From contig JAITYX010000078.1 in assembly GCA_021018815.1 (NCBI GenBank), positions 1,302,001-1,366,000 on the forward strand: DNA of 64,000 nt. Reading direction: 5' to 3'. Below, piece after piece: positions 10,704 through 20,927 of the stretch. Both the position numbers and the translations under genes were made by a program. Source of the stretch: Talinum fruticosum (Eukaryota > Streptophyta > Magnoliopsida > Caryophyllales > Talinaceae). The notes beneath the pieces are model-generated. The model saw only the letters and a program-made list of their open reading frames with translations. It ran no database searches and was not told the DNA's origin. Positions within the stretch are counted from its first letter, which is position 1. Each line of letters starts with the position of its first letter.

Positions 10704-12140
10704 TACTACTAGAAAATCGTCATATAGCGACGGAAATAGCGACTGAAAAACGTTATTTAGCGACGGAATTTGATTCCGTCGCTAATCCAATCAGCGACGG
10801 ATTTTGCTCGTCCGTCGCTGATTTTTAGCGAATTTTTTTAAAAAATTTACAATTTTGTATAGTTTTGAGTGGTTAATACAAAAATCTACAATTAAATACA
10901 AATAGAAAATAATCCGGTAATATAACAACATCAAATTCAACTTTAATTCAAATACAAAAATCATATACAAACACAAAAATCATAAATAATCCAACTTCAA
11001 ACATCCATAAAAACTAATTGAAAATAAAAACAAGAGTAAACAAAGTAAATTATAGAAACACAAGTTATGTTCTTCATCTTCCTTTTCCTCTTCTTCTTCC
11101 TCTTTCTCATTATCTTCATCTTCTACCTCATTCCAACCATGTCTATCAAAATAAGTTATATCAAATCCTCTACAATGTGAAATTTTATAGTAAACAAAGT
11201 AAATTATAAATACAACTAACAATAAGGGAGGATCGAGAAAGCATACCTACAAGAGGTTAAAGGTGGTTAGTTGGTGACGTGTACGGCGGTGGCGAGTGGC
11301 GGAGGCGGGCGGCGAACGGCGGTGGTAGAGGTGGGCGGCGGTGGCGAACGATCGATTCGCCTCTCCCTCGCTCTCTCACACTCCCACTTCTATTTGTCCT
11401 TATGTTTGCTGAGTGTCGTTGAAGTTCGTATTTTATATCGAAAATAGCAACGGATTAGCGACGGATTTAATCCGTCACTACTAAAAAATTTAATTAGCGA
11501 CGGAATTAGCGACGGAAAATTCCGTCGCTAATTAATAAATTTTAAATTTCCAACACATTTGAAAATTTAATAGCTCGCCAACGTAAAATTTTTCAAATTT
11601 TAACTTAGCGACGGAATCGGCGACGGAACCGTCCGTCGCCAACTAAAAATTTGAAAATTTTTTAAATTTGAAAAATGAAATAGGCGGCAAATTTAAATTT
11701 GAAAATTCGGATTAGCGACGGAATTAGCGACGGAAAATTCCGTCGCTAATTCAAATTTCAAAATTTTTATATTTTTCAAATTACAAGTAGGCGGCAAATT
11801 GAAAATTTTAAAAATTTTGAATTAGCGACTGGAAAATTCCATAGCTAATTAAAAAAAATTAAAAATTACATTTAGCGACTGATCGATTCCATCGCTAATT
11901 ATAAAAGAAAAAATAATTTTAACTTTTTTTTCGAAAATCCGTCGCTATATTTTCCATTTCCGTCGTTATGTCCGTCACTAATGACTAAAATAGCGACGGA
12001 ATTTAATTCCGTCGCTAGTTCCGTCGCTAAGCCAGTTTTATCGACACATGTCATATTCCGTCGTCTGTTTCGTCGCTAATTAGCGACGGACTCGATTCCG
12101 TCGCTAGTTTCCGTCGCTATATAGCGTTTTTGAAGTAGTG
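10704..12140. mobile_element. Non-autonomous CACTA (En/Spm) element
   Basis: The right end reverse-complemented starts CACTACTTCAAAAACGC and the left end reads TACTACTAGAAAATCG, so the first C has become T. A 3-bp duplication ATA flanks both ends. Subterminal AGCGACGGA/TCCGTCGCT motifs are dense in both orientations over about 300 bp on the left and 650 bp on the right, as expected for TNPA-type binding sites. The interior carries only a low-complexity acidic minus-strand frame (10980-11222, with an EEEEEEKEDEE run) and GGCGGTGGCG repeats. No transposase is recognised. Confidence 0.85.
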
Positions 12141-12482
12141 ATATATATATATATGTCAATGTTGTTTAAAATACAGGAATCGGATGATGACAACGACGAC
12201 GCACAAGCATACTCTATAAATTTCAATGACTCGGAAGATAATTAACATTATTGCATAGCTAATTTATTTTGAGTTCTAAAAATCCTTAAACAAATGAAAT
12301 TAATATAATTTTTATAAACTTAATATTACTAAAAATAAAATTGCTCGAGTAAGATAAGCCTAATGAGCAAAATAATAGTAAGCTTGGAGGATTAAGAAGT
12401 AGGATGGGATTAAGATTAGGCTGAAATGAAGAGACAAGCTTGCTAAGGAATTGGGCTCGGAAGATTGAAGTAATCAGTCAGT

Positions 12483-13962
12483 TGTTGAGAGAAATATTTA
12501 CCGCAAGTGCACGGCGTAGCTGTAGTTAGGAACCGGCAAGTACGGGTTGTGTCCATAAGGAACTCATTTTCAAATACTAAATAAACTTAAAAACTCTAAT
12601 CTAGCTAAAAACTCGGTTCGACAGGTGATTTGGTTTTTGGATTCAACTAAAAACAAAATAACTTAGAGATATCAATGAATAAAAAGCCTTAGATTGGGAT
12701 TAATCACACTACTATGCCTGAAACCAAAATCGAATACCGTTTAAGATTTGCCTATGCTAACAGTTTAGAAGGGGAGACACCAATTAAGCCTATCTTTGCC
12801 TACTTTCGAAGTTCAAAGACTAATCTTGCACAATCTAATCACCTATTTTCATGGGATTAATAAAGAGCAAAATCACAAAGAATGCATCTCACAACCCCGA
12901 TTAAAACCTTAATTATTTTCATATTGAAGTTCTAATCGTTCACAACGTCATTCTAGGTAAGTTTTCATCTTTCGATGTTCACAAAACCCTAATAAAAACA
13001 TATGAGTCCTCTCTCGAGGTAATCAACGAAAAGTGATGAGCGAAGTGAATTTTAACCTAACAAGCATAGAGCAATTCAATTAGTACTCAATCCATGATTA
13101 TCGAGGCATAATAGGGATCAATCCCAACTTAAGTGGAGAAATTAGCCCCTAAACATGATACTAAACAATTGACAGAATTTAGGGAACATAGCCATGGAGA
13201 AACGAAGAGAAATTGTGAAGAAAAGATAAAGAGAAGAAATTACGATTACCGAATAAAAACTTAAAGCGATTCAATTATACAAAAACTTGAAGTAGAAAAG
13301 TAGAATTGAGTGTTCTTGAGTCTCCCTTTGGGGTCCGCCTCTCAAAAACTCTAGCTAAAATTTAGAATTCTGGAAAAAGATCCCTCAAAATTACAATTTG
13401 GAAGCTTAAATATCCGCAGAAACATGTAGTCGCACGACCGTGCGGGGTCGCACGGGTACCGTGCGGGTTTCGCGGGGATACGCACGGCCGTGCATGTCTC
13501 GCATGGGATACCGTGCGAAAACTCTAAACTCTATGGACGATTCGCACGGGCGTGCAGCCTTCGCACGGGTACCGTGCACGACTTCAATTTCAGTAACTTC
13601 TCGCACGGCCGTGCGAGGCCCGCACAGGGGCATGCGGCCTTTCTTGACTTCGGACCCTTCGCTCGATGATCCGCACGGCTGTGCAGCTTCGCACATGGGG
13701 CCGTGCAGGGTCTCTTGATGTGCTTTAGGCTTCTTCTTGCCTCCTCTTGGGCCTCGAACTCTCCTCTTCATCGCTTTTCATCAAATTTGTCTCGAATCTC
13801 TCGAATTTAAGCCCAAAACCCGAAATAAAGAGATTTACGAGCTTAGGTGATGATAAAGAGAAAATGAGCAAAATCTAACCCAAAACTAAATAGATATCAT
13901 TGAAAACAACACGGAATTGGGTTAAATAATGCCTTAAAAACCGATAAAAACGAGGTTTAACA
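12483..13962. mobile_element. Solo-LTR-like block with GC palindromes
   Basis: It starts TGTTGAGAGAAATATTTACC and ends CGAGGTTTAACA. The flanks TCAGT (12478-12482) and TCAGC (13963-13967) match at 4 of 5 positions. TG...CA ends and the absence of coding sequence fit a solo LTR of about 1.48 kb. Its right end is homologous to 27240-27790. The direction of transcription is not certain. Ogre/Athila-type affinity is inference from general resemblance. Confidence 0.6.
13430..13712. repeat. GC-rich palindromic tract (CGCACGG..CCGTGCG)
   Basis: Short inverted repeats such as CGCACGGGTACCGTGCG and CGCACGGCCGTGC alternate with AT-containing spacers like AAAACTCTAAACTCT. The tract is unusually GC-rich for this window. 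Open frames on both strands (13406-13771 and 13440-13718) are by-products of the repeats. Confidence 0.75.
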
Positions 13963-13993
13963 TCAGCCCATGAAGAAAGGAAGCAGAGGGGAG

Positions 13994-14000
13994 TATATAA
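13994..14000 (+). promoter_or_regulatory. TATA-like box of solo LTR 1
   Basis: TATATAA is followed about 50 bp later by a CT-rich leader (CACTCTCTCTCTCTCC) and then a GC-rich segment. This looks like a plus-strand LTR promoter and suggests plus orientation for this LTR. Confidence 0.4.
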
Positions 14001-14039
14001 GCTTAAGGAAACCTAAAACTTTCACTTTCCTAAACCTAA

Positions 14040-14590
14040 ACACCGATAACCTCACACTCTCTCTCTCTCCAGCCCCGACACCCTGCCCTCCTCCCGTCTT
14101 CACCGCCACCGACAAGCACCAAGAAGCACCTTGGCCGCGCCGACAGCCGCGCCGGCCGGCCACCACCACCATCAACACCACCGATCCCCTTCAAAACTCC
14201 CAACCGCTAACCACCGCCACGAAATCGCACTCCTTTACCCCCTTCGGCGTCCTATCTAGTCGCCGTCCAGATGCCAGTAACCACCGCTCGCCGCCGTCGC
14301 TTCTATCTCGACCACCACTTTGTCACCGCCCCAGCCACCAAACGCCGGCGCACCACCTTCCTTGGCCCTGTTTTTACTCCGATTCTACCCTAGTTTAGTC
14401 GCGGCTCCTCCGGTCTTCGAGCCTTGTTCGGCTACCGCCACTTTGACCAGGCACCGGCGCCGCTCGCTACTCCCGGCGACAATCTCAACCGCCGGCCACC
14501 TACTCCATTTCAACCATCCTTTGATCTTCAATCCTCCAACCTTCAATCATCACAAAAACCCTTCCAAAAATTAACCCCCTCCACCTTGGT
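14040..14590 (+). other. GC-rich leader-like segment of solo LTR 1
   Basis: This proline, serine and threonine-rich coding-like stretch (plus-strand frames 13970-14398 and 14320-14574) lies just downstream of the TATA-like box. It ends in GGTTCTTAGGGTAAATTTTC. A positional counterpart with the same composition exists in the second solo LTR (44550-44910), ending TTGAAGGTAAGACCCTAAAA. No protein family is recognised. It is probably untranslated LTR leader sequence. Confidence 0.4.
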
Positions 14591-15192
14591 TCTTAGGGTA
14601 AATTTTCATATTTAGTTCTGTTAATTTAATTTCTTAGGGTAATTTTTCGATTCAGCTCTTCAGCTTCTTTTAATTTAATTATTTAAGTTATAATCAATTG
14701 TTCTTTTCCTACATGAAGATTAAAGTTTGATTATGGTTATAGCATGTATGTGATTGATTCATAGAGTTTGGGAGGATTTGGTGACAATTGATGATATCCG
14801 GACATACCGAAATTGAAGACAGATTATGGACAAATTTACGTATACAGGACATGGATTAATTTAGATGACCATTTGATCTAATGGTGAGATTAGCAGAAAT
14901 TTTAGAAAGGATTTAACCTATTGAGGGGATTGTGAAAGTTGAAGTATTATAAGAATAGCATGTCGGGGAATGAACATCTCTTTTTGCCCGCCATGACAGA
15001 ATGGGCCAGAAAATAGGTGCATAAATGAATAAATAAAGATATTTGCATAATAAAATAACTAATAACAATAATTAAAAGTAAACCTTTCCTTGATTTTTAA
15101 AAAGCAAATAATATAATACTATTTATTTATTAGAAAAAGGAGATAAATGTTCAATATATCATTTAGAAGAAAATTATGTATATTTGAGGTTA

Positions 15193-15193
<1 letters not shown>

Positions 15194-15258
<65 letters not shown>

Positions 15259-15331
15259 GTATACATATATTTATGTATGTGTTTAGAAGAGAGTCATACA
15301 TATATACTTTAAGGTTGATAATAATAGATGC

Positions 15332-15358
<27 letters not shown>
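15194..15358. repeat. (TA)n microsatellites
   Basis: Two AT dinucleotide tracts (about 15194-15255 and 15334-15358) lie in the right half of solo LTR 1. The ORFs encoding YIYIYI runs are artefacts of them. Confidence 0.95.
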
Positions 15359-15362
<4 letters not shown>

Positions 15363-16891
15363 TGCATGCATGGTATAAAATAAGATAAATAAATCGTGTG
15401 AATTAAAGATAACATTAATATTCTTTAGTAAAAGCTAACTTTGTTAATTTTTATTTCAAGTATCTTTGAAGTGATTTAACAAATAAATAAGAAATAAAAA
15501 TTTAGTTTATTAATAAAATTTTTATATCCTTAATTAAGGTCATCAAGCGTCACCGTCGTGCGTTCATCCGGATTCTCGCTCGTAAAGAAAAAGAAGGAGG
15601 AACATCAACATAAGGTACGTTCATTGATCGTGCCCTTCAATGTTTTATTTACAAATCAAGGCCGGATATGGCCGACATCAACAACAATAAAGAATTGTTT
15701 GCAAATAATATTTGTCATCATTAATATTGACCCGCCTATCAAGTGCCATTATTTGGTACGCCCAATATCCAGGTTGGTAACACCGTAATCGTTGACCGCC
15801 TTCAACCGAACTATCCGATCGGTCTGGGTATGTGCACATGCATTTAGGGAAAATCCGATGATCGTAAAATGATCCATTCAGATAATTAATCAGCAACAGT
15901 TTTACATTATTCACTCCCCTCATTTACAAATGAATTGAAATGCATGCGCTCAACTCAATTATTTCATAACTTTTATTTTACTTGCATGATAGTGAACGTA
16001 TTGAGTTTCGACTCACATTGCGAAGATATTTTCCTTGTTTTGTTTTAGGTAAGAATAGTGAAGACGGCAGGTCATAGAAGAGTTGTGTTCGAGGCTTAAG
16101 GACTCGGCTCGCCATGATGACCTTTCGGAGATTAGTAAACGAGTGTCGTGGGTTCGAGCTAACGAACGTTGGGTTACCATGTACTTTTGTTTGGCTTTGT
16201 ACATATTGTAGTTCCTTTCGTTGCTGACCATTAAATAATGTGATCTTTGTCGAATAGTTTAGCAGCCGACTCTCAATAGCCTTGCCCTTTCCACTTGGTA
16301 AGGGCAGCGGTGACGACTCCTAACCCTTTTTCCGCTGCACTAATCACTAGTTAGCGGGTTGTTTAGTCTAAACTACTGATTATGGGATGGGGGCGTTACA
16401 TAATTTAATTAGGATAATTAAGTTCATAATTATCTTAGGCCTAGAAGAGTGGAATTTTCTGAGTCTAATATTCATTATACTCAAATTCCATCGAGTCGAT
16501 CTTAAGAAAGATCAAGTTATAAGAGTGAAAACATCGGAGTATAGGTACTTGATCTAGACAAATAATTCTCAAACAAATATGCTCGACTTAGAAAGGCAAA
16601 TTAATGTTGTAATTCACTTTACTTCAAGATATGCAGATCATAACTCGGATATGAAATGTTAGAGAGATTATTTGAACATGTGATAAATTTGAGTAGGGTC
16701 CGAGTGACTTAGAAACATCAATGTGAGATGATAGATGAAAATGAGTTTTCTAAGTCAATCGGAATCGAATGAAAACATATGCAATAGTTTCTATGATACT
16801 CGGAATGACTTGTAATCAAAACATAGGAGGGAAGAGGTTTGTACTTGTCTTTGGTAGTACTCGAATGGTCTATTTCGAGTCCGAGTCTTCA

Positions 16892-16906
16892 ATCTCCCCT
16901 TTTTGA
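16892..16906 (-). other. Polypurine tract of Copia I
   Basis: ATCTCCCCTTTTTGA on the plus strand reads TCAAAAAGGGGAGAT on the minus strand, directly next to the LTR end CGAGTCTTCA. The homologous site in Copia II is at 47110-47124. It fixes the left LTR as the 3' LTR of a minus-strand element. Confidence 0.7.
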
Positions 16907-17182
16907 TGAAAGACATTCCATACTTAGACAAAAAGTTTGTGAGTGAAAGAATCATGAGTTTTCATTCGACTTAGTGAAATATCGCAGAAAATAGAGTAAA
17001 GAGTGAAGTGTTTAGAACTTCGAATATTTCTGCAGATAACTCATATGGTGAAAAGTCGTGAGTAATTATATTAGAGTAAACTAGAGAAACAAGTTGATAT
17101 ATCGGAGCAAAACAAAATGAGAAATTCAAACTTAGAAAGAGTTATACTCGAAATCAATATGCTCGAAATTAGAAACTTCATT

Positions 17183-17216
<34 letters not shown>

Positions 17217-17407
17217 TACATAAAAGAAAAATTACACATACACATAAAAGAGATAGGGTGAGAAAAACTCCCCATAAACAAGATAACAAATTTTCTAATG
17301 TATTCTCCCCCTTGCCTTTAAGCAAAAACAAAAAAATGGGGAAGAATGTATCAAATAGATACAACTTTGATGTCCGGACAAAAAAACAACAACTAGAGAA
17401 AAAGAAG

Positions 17408-17999
17408 TTAAGACGGTGGAGTGGGTGCGGTCCGAGTTGAGGCGGATAAGCGTGCAATGCGCCTGCGCTGGTGTGCTTGTGAAGACGTTGAAGATTTGGG
17501 CGGTGGCAGCACTGGTATCTCTAGAAGGGGCTCAGCTCCGAGTGGCCGACCCGGAACTAGGTCGTCCGGAGGCTCATCCTCTTGGAACATCACAAAAGGG
17601 GTGCTTCCTTTGGCTTTACTGCTGCGGATTGTCCAACATCCGCGAGGTCTTCGAGTCACTCGGACCGATGTCCGAGCTTATCGGTTCCGGTTGAGGACCC
17701 GGAGCACCTTGTCCCTCGGCTTCGTCCTCGCTTCTCTTCGTCTTCCTCTTTCTCTTCTTCCTTCTCTTCTTCCTTCTTCTCCTCGGAAGGAGCTACTTCA
17801 GCCGCAACCTCCTCTTCTTCTTCAACTGCCTCTCCAAATGCGAGACTTGGCGGGGCTCGAGGACTCTTCGGACGTTTTTGAGTTGTCCGGGTCCCGAGCA
17901 GCTTTGGTGCGCCTTTCTCCGAGGAGTTCGAGCATCTCTTGTTGCTTCTTAACCAAATTTTTCATTTCGAGAAGCACATCTTGTTGCTCTCAAATTTGA
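17408..17999 (-). pseudogene. C-terminal part of the Copia I accessory ORF
   Basis: On the minus strand this region reads an amphipathic, coiled-coil-like LLEMKNLVKKQQEMLELL segment, then Glu- and Ser-rich sequence, and ends in a basic tail with a stop near 17408. A similarly placed Glu-rich tail occurs in Copia II (47640-48100). At least one frame break lies within it. It is separated from the N-terminal part by the embedded fragment at 18000-18216. No biochemical function is assigned. Confidence 0.45.
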
Positions 18000-18216
18000 G
18001 ATTGGGCTATCACGGTGGGGACCCATCTTCTCTTAGGTAGGCTTCTTAGAATTTTTCCGCACATTTCTTCATGGGAAATCTTCTACCCGGAGATTTGAGA
18101 TTGTTGGTAATCTCGGTGAAGCATATAAACATCCGAGTGATGTTTTCTTCCGGTTAATGGTCATGGGTCGAAGGACGAGTCTTAAAGCTCGATACCAATT
18201 GAAGGTTTGCTCTTTT
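18000..18216 (-). pseudogene. Embedded gag / primer-binding-site / LTR-end fragment
   Basis: The minus strand reads ENITRMFICFTEITNNLKS, recognisable as part of a Copia gag (UBN2-type) domain. The homologous Copia II stretch is IYIKFTKILNNLKSLG. At 18186-18212 the plus strand reads AGCTCGATACCAATTGAAGG, the reverse of a Copia PBS (TTGGTATCGAGCT) plus the LTR terminus TGAAGGTTTGCTC. A phrase GGTTAATGGTCATGG...TCGAAGGAC...AGTCTT occurs on both sides (18152-18183 and 18217-18247). The fragment therefore interrupts the accessory ORF and looks like a rearrangement or aberrant reverse-transcription product. Confidence 0.6.
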
Positions 18217-19170
18217 GGTTAATGGTCATGGACTCGAAGGACAGTCTTGAAGGAGCGAAGAGTATCCCGGATTTTCGTGGACATAGAGGAGAGCTTGTCT
18301 ATCGGTGTGGTAGACAAAGCGATAGTGGCTTCTCAAGGAGGATCGGAGGTGGAAGCACCGCCAGGTGGAGAAGGGAGTGAGAGAGGAGCCCGAATCTGAG
18401 GCGAGGGGAAGGTTGCCTAAGTTCCGAGCTATAGACCCAAACACCGAGTTCGGTCTCCTGGTACCCGTATCCAATAAGCTCTTTTCTACCAACGACTATG
18501 GCAGCCTCGGACACTTCGTTTGGGTCCGAGGGAGTGGAACCTTGAATTGTTTAAAGATAAGGGTGAGGAGGGCTCCGAAAGGAAGAGGAGTGGATTTCTT
18601 AGTCCGAGCCGGCACGGTGGCCATTTGCTCGATAATGGCAGGGAAGAGGTCTACGCCGTAACCATCGAGAATGTCGAAAAGAGCTTTGAGAATCTTTGAG
18701 TTCAGATTCTCTTTGCTGGAATGATGAGAGAAGAAAGTTCTCATCAACAAGAAACAAAGAAATCGAGCCTCGGTCTTCATCCGAGTCACGTAAAAGTTCT
18801 TTCGTGACTCACGGACTTCCTTGGCATATTTTTCGAAAAACTCATCAAGAACTTCGATGAAGGGGATGGGGTTGCTGTTGAGGAAGATAGATGAAACTTT
18901 AAAAAGATGATGAAGAAGAGAGAGATTAATACGAACCATCTGTGTTGCGAACTCTTGAGGTGATGATCCCCTCAAAATAAGAAAGGTTCGAATAGAACTC
19001 AAGCAACGAAGTTACTGGGTATATGAATTCGCTGAAACAGAGAAAGTTGTATACCCCAGTGGTTTTTATGTGTTTCAACCAAGAAAAGTTTGTGGTTGGG
19101 AAGAATTTTTCATCCAATGTTAGATGTTGGGTGACGAGGATCTTTAAGGGGTGAGAAGAACCCTCTTGGT
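18217..19170 (-). pseudogene. N-terminal part of the Copia I accessory ORF (plant-transposon-protein-like)
   Basis: Two minus-strand frames join into one protein-like sequence. 19117-18926 reads LDEKFFPTTNFSWLKHIKTT and then YPVTSLLEFYSNLSYFEG. After a frameshift near 18930, 19002-18496 continues MVRINLSLLHHLFKVSSIF and later ILKALFDILDGYGVDLFPAI. The order and spacing match Copia II (48900-48252), where the same positions read LNLVIEFYRNLSSIE and VLKVIYDIMEGYDINMFPFI. The YPxLVxEFYxNL pattern is typical of the large family annotated in plants as putative plant transposon protein. It lies between the lost pol region and the 3' LTR, where Sireviruses carry an extra ORF. Function unknown. Confidence 0.6.
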
Positions 19171-19274
19171 TCTTGGTTCCGGGTTTTTAGTGGCGGGGCC
19201 TAGAAAATCTGGAGCGGAACCTCTCTTAGGTATGGTCGAGAAGTTGTGAGAAGAAAGATGAGTTAGCTCGAGGA

Positions 19275-19276
<2 letters not shown>

Positions 19277-19320
<44 letters not shown>

Positions 19321-19364
19321 GATGATGCATGACAAAAAGACAGAGAGAGAGTGTGTGTGTACCG
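19277..19364. repeat. (GA)n and (GT)n microsatellites
   Basis: An AG dinucleotide run (about 19277-19311) is followed by AGAGAGAGAGTGTGTGTGT near 19345-19361. It falls in the presumed leader of the accessory ORF. Confidence 0.9.
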
Positions 19365-19462
19365 AGATTGCTTGAGAGTGCTTAAGAGCTTAGATTGCGA
19401 AGTGAGTATGCGAGAGTTTAGGTTAGCAGAGAGTAAAGTAGCGAAATGAAGGAAAAGGGATG

Positions 19463-19472
19463 CTATTTATAG
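19463..19472 (-). promoter_or_regulatory. TATA box upstream of the Copia I accessory ORF
   Basis: CTATTTATAG reads CTATAAATAG on the minus strand, about 340 bp upstream of the first conserved accessory-ORF residues. An equivalent TATTTATA lies at 49192-49199 before the Copia II accessory ORF. This suggests the ORF is transcribed from its own promoter, which is inference from position. Confidence 0.4.
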
Positions 19473-19600
19473 CGAAAAGAATGTCCTTCGATATCCGTTC
19501 CGACCCAAACCTCCAATGGTCGCCTCGGACCGGTGTGTCCGTATCGCTCTCCAACGGTTAGAATTCCAAGTGTCGGTCTCTTAAACAACACCTCGGACCC

Positions 19601-20927
19601 AAACCCTCTTGGGGCAGAAAACCACAGCCGAGTGCTAGTCCAAGCACCAAGTCAAATCCACTATTTTGAATCCACAAAATACAAGCAGATCGACTCAACC
19701 AGGATTGCTCCCTTAAACAATTCCTTACAGAGTTTTCCTAGACTCGTAAATTCCCTTACCTGATTTAGTACTTCCTAACTAAGATAACCTTTACGAGTTA
19801 GGGACAATTAAGCTGAGTTAACCCTTATAGCTCAGTCAAGGGACCTTACTCGGAAAGTAAGAAAGAGTATGTAACCGATTACAAGACTTTACAATTCATA
19901 AAGTATGAATTACAAGTTGGGAGTTGTAAATAGAAGATTGAGTATGAATACAATGACTTTTGCGTAAGTAATGTGTATTGACAATAATTCCAGCAATCTT
20001 TAAGTCTTGAGAGTTGGCTTCTATTTATAGATGACCAAGCAGATTAGCCGTTGTGACTAGTTTCTAAACGAAGTCCATTGTGACCGTTGTAACGGTTCTT
20101 CCGAGTGACTCGTAAAAGATCTGTTGAGATGTGAACATTGTGCATCGGCTTTTGACTCCTAAGGATGCTCCAATCAGCTGGTGGTGTCTCGAAAAGTAAG
20201 GTGGAAACCACCGTTGAGCTTAGTGTTGAAGTTTTCCAGTTTTAGAAACAGACAATCTTGACACAACGTCCGAGCCTTGTTCGAAGTAGAAAAGCCTTGT
20301 ATGTTGGTGATTGACGACTTGAAGCCGGTTACTTTTGTAATTCAAAAATAAGATAACCTCGTTTGGATAACCTACAAAAGTTAAATAATTTTAGTTCTCA
20401 AAGTATAAAATACTTTGGTCCAAGATTAGGTACAGATAATAATTTAATTAGGATAATTAAGTTCATAATTATCTTAGGCCTAGAATAGTGGAATTTTCTA
20501 AGTCTAATATTCATTATATTCAAATTCCATCAAAGTTAGTCTTAAAAAGATCAAGTTATAAGAGCGAAAACATCGAGTATAGGTACTTGATCTAGGCAAA
20601 TAATTCTCAAACAAATATACTCGACTTAGAAAGGCGAATTAACGTTGTAATTCACTTTACTTCAAGATATGCAAGCGTAACTCGGATGTGAAGTGTTAGA
20701 GAGATCATTTGAACATGCGATAAATTTGAGTAGTGTCCGAGTGACTCGAAACATCGGTGTGAGATGATAGATGAAAATGAGTTTTCCGAGTCGATCGGAA
20801 TCGAATGAAAACATATGCAATAATTTCTATGATACTCATAATGACTTGTAATCACAACATAGGAGGGAAGAGGTTTGTACTGTCTTTGGTAGTACTTAGA
20901 ATGGTCTAGTTTCGAGTCCGAGTCTTC
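19601..20927 (-). repeat. 5' LTR of Copia I, truncated
   Basis: From AAACCCTCTTGGGGCAGAAA onward it is collinear with the left LTR. Shared landmarks include GCTCCCTTAAACAATTCCTT, the TATA site at 20021-20030 and TTGAAGCCGGTTACTTTTGT. The inner LTR end with CACCCTAGAGGGGG is missing. The sequence instead runs directly into the accessory-ORF promoter, so a deletion removed the LTR end, PBS, gag and pol. Confidence 0.8.

Larger units (their letters stand above)
10574..16400 (+). mobile_element. Long Gypsy-type solo LTR 1, with nested insertions
   Basis: It begins TGTAACAACCCGTCCC and ends GGGATGGGGGCGTTACA, with a perfect 5-bp duplication TAATT at 10569-10573 and 16401-16405. It shares its termini and several internal landmarks with 44104-46778. 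One is an inverted GAGCGC(G/A)TGCATTTCAA motif near the left end and again near the right. Removing the CACTA element and the palindromic LTR block leaves about 2.9 kb, close to the 2.7-kb sister. No gag or pol and no second LTR are seen, so a solo LTR is the simplest reading. Similar TGTAAC...GTTACA long LTRs occur in plant chromoviruses; the lineage is inference. Confidence 0.75.
9589..16891 (-). repeat. 3' LTR of Copia I, interrupted
   Basis: The LTR is 9589-10573 plus 16406-16891, about 1.47 kb once the 10574-16400 insertion is removed. Read on the plus strand it runs from (T)AAAGGTTTGCTC through CACCCTAGAGGGGGTGAATA to CGAGTCCGAGTCTTCA. Closely related copies are at 19601-20927 and 41332-42939. 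Confidence 0.8.
9589..20927 (-). mobile_element. Copia element I (minus strand, Sirevirus-like), degenerate
   Basis: Homologous LTRs lie at 9589-16891 (3' LTR, interrupted) and 19601-20927 (5' LTR, truncated on its inner side). Orientation comes from the LTR TATA boxes reading CTATAAATAG on the minus strand and from the polypurine tract just inside the left LTR. The flanks are GGCTT (9584-9588) and GGCTG (20928-20932), a likely 5-bp target duplication with one mismatch. The interior of about 2.7 kb retains an accessory ORF and a small gag/PBS fragment. Protease, integrase, reverse transcriptase and RNase H are gone. It sits inside the Gypsy element and is therefore younger than it. Confidence 0.75.

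Noticed and set aside
10980..11222. Acidic minus-strand ORF in the CACTA element as transposase
   Set aside because: It is a low-complexity EEEEKEDEE stretch with no TNP2/DDE motif.
13430..13712. CRISPR-like repeat-spacer array
   Set aside because: Palindromic repeats of variable length and repeated spacers, no cas genes, in plant nuclear DNA within an LTR-like block.
13406..13771. Overlapping open frames on both strands (about 90-120 codons)
   Set aside because: They lie on the GC palindrome array. Both strands are open because the repeats lack stops, and the same happens in the homologous array at 27218-27788.
13970..14398. 142-codon Pro/Ser/Thr-rich plus-strand ORF as a host gene
   Set aside because: It lies in the leader-like part of a solo LTR, and the second solo LTR has a similar GC-rich segment without a conserved frame.
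15119..15415. Frames encoding YIYIYI runs on both strands
   Set aside because: Produced by (TA)n microsatellites; the same applies at 32979-33197 and 17117-17457.
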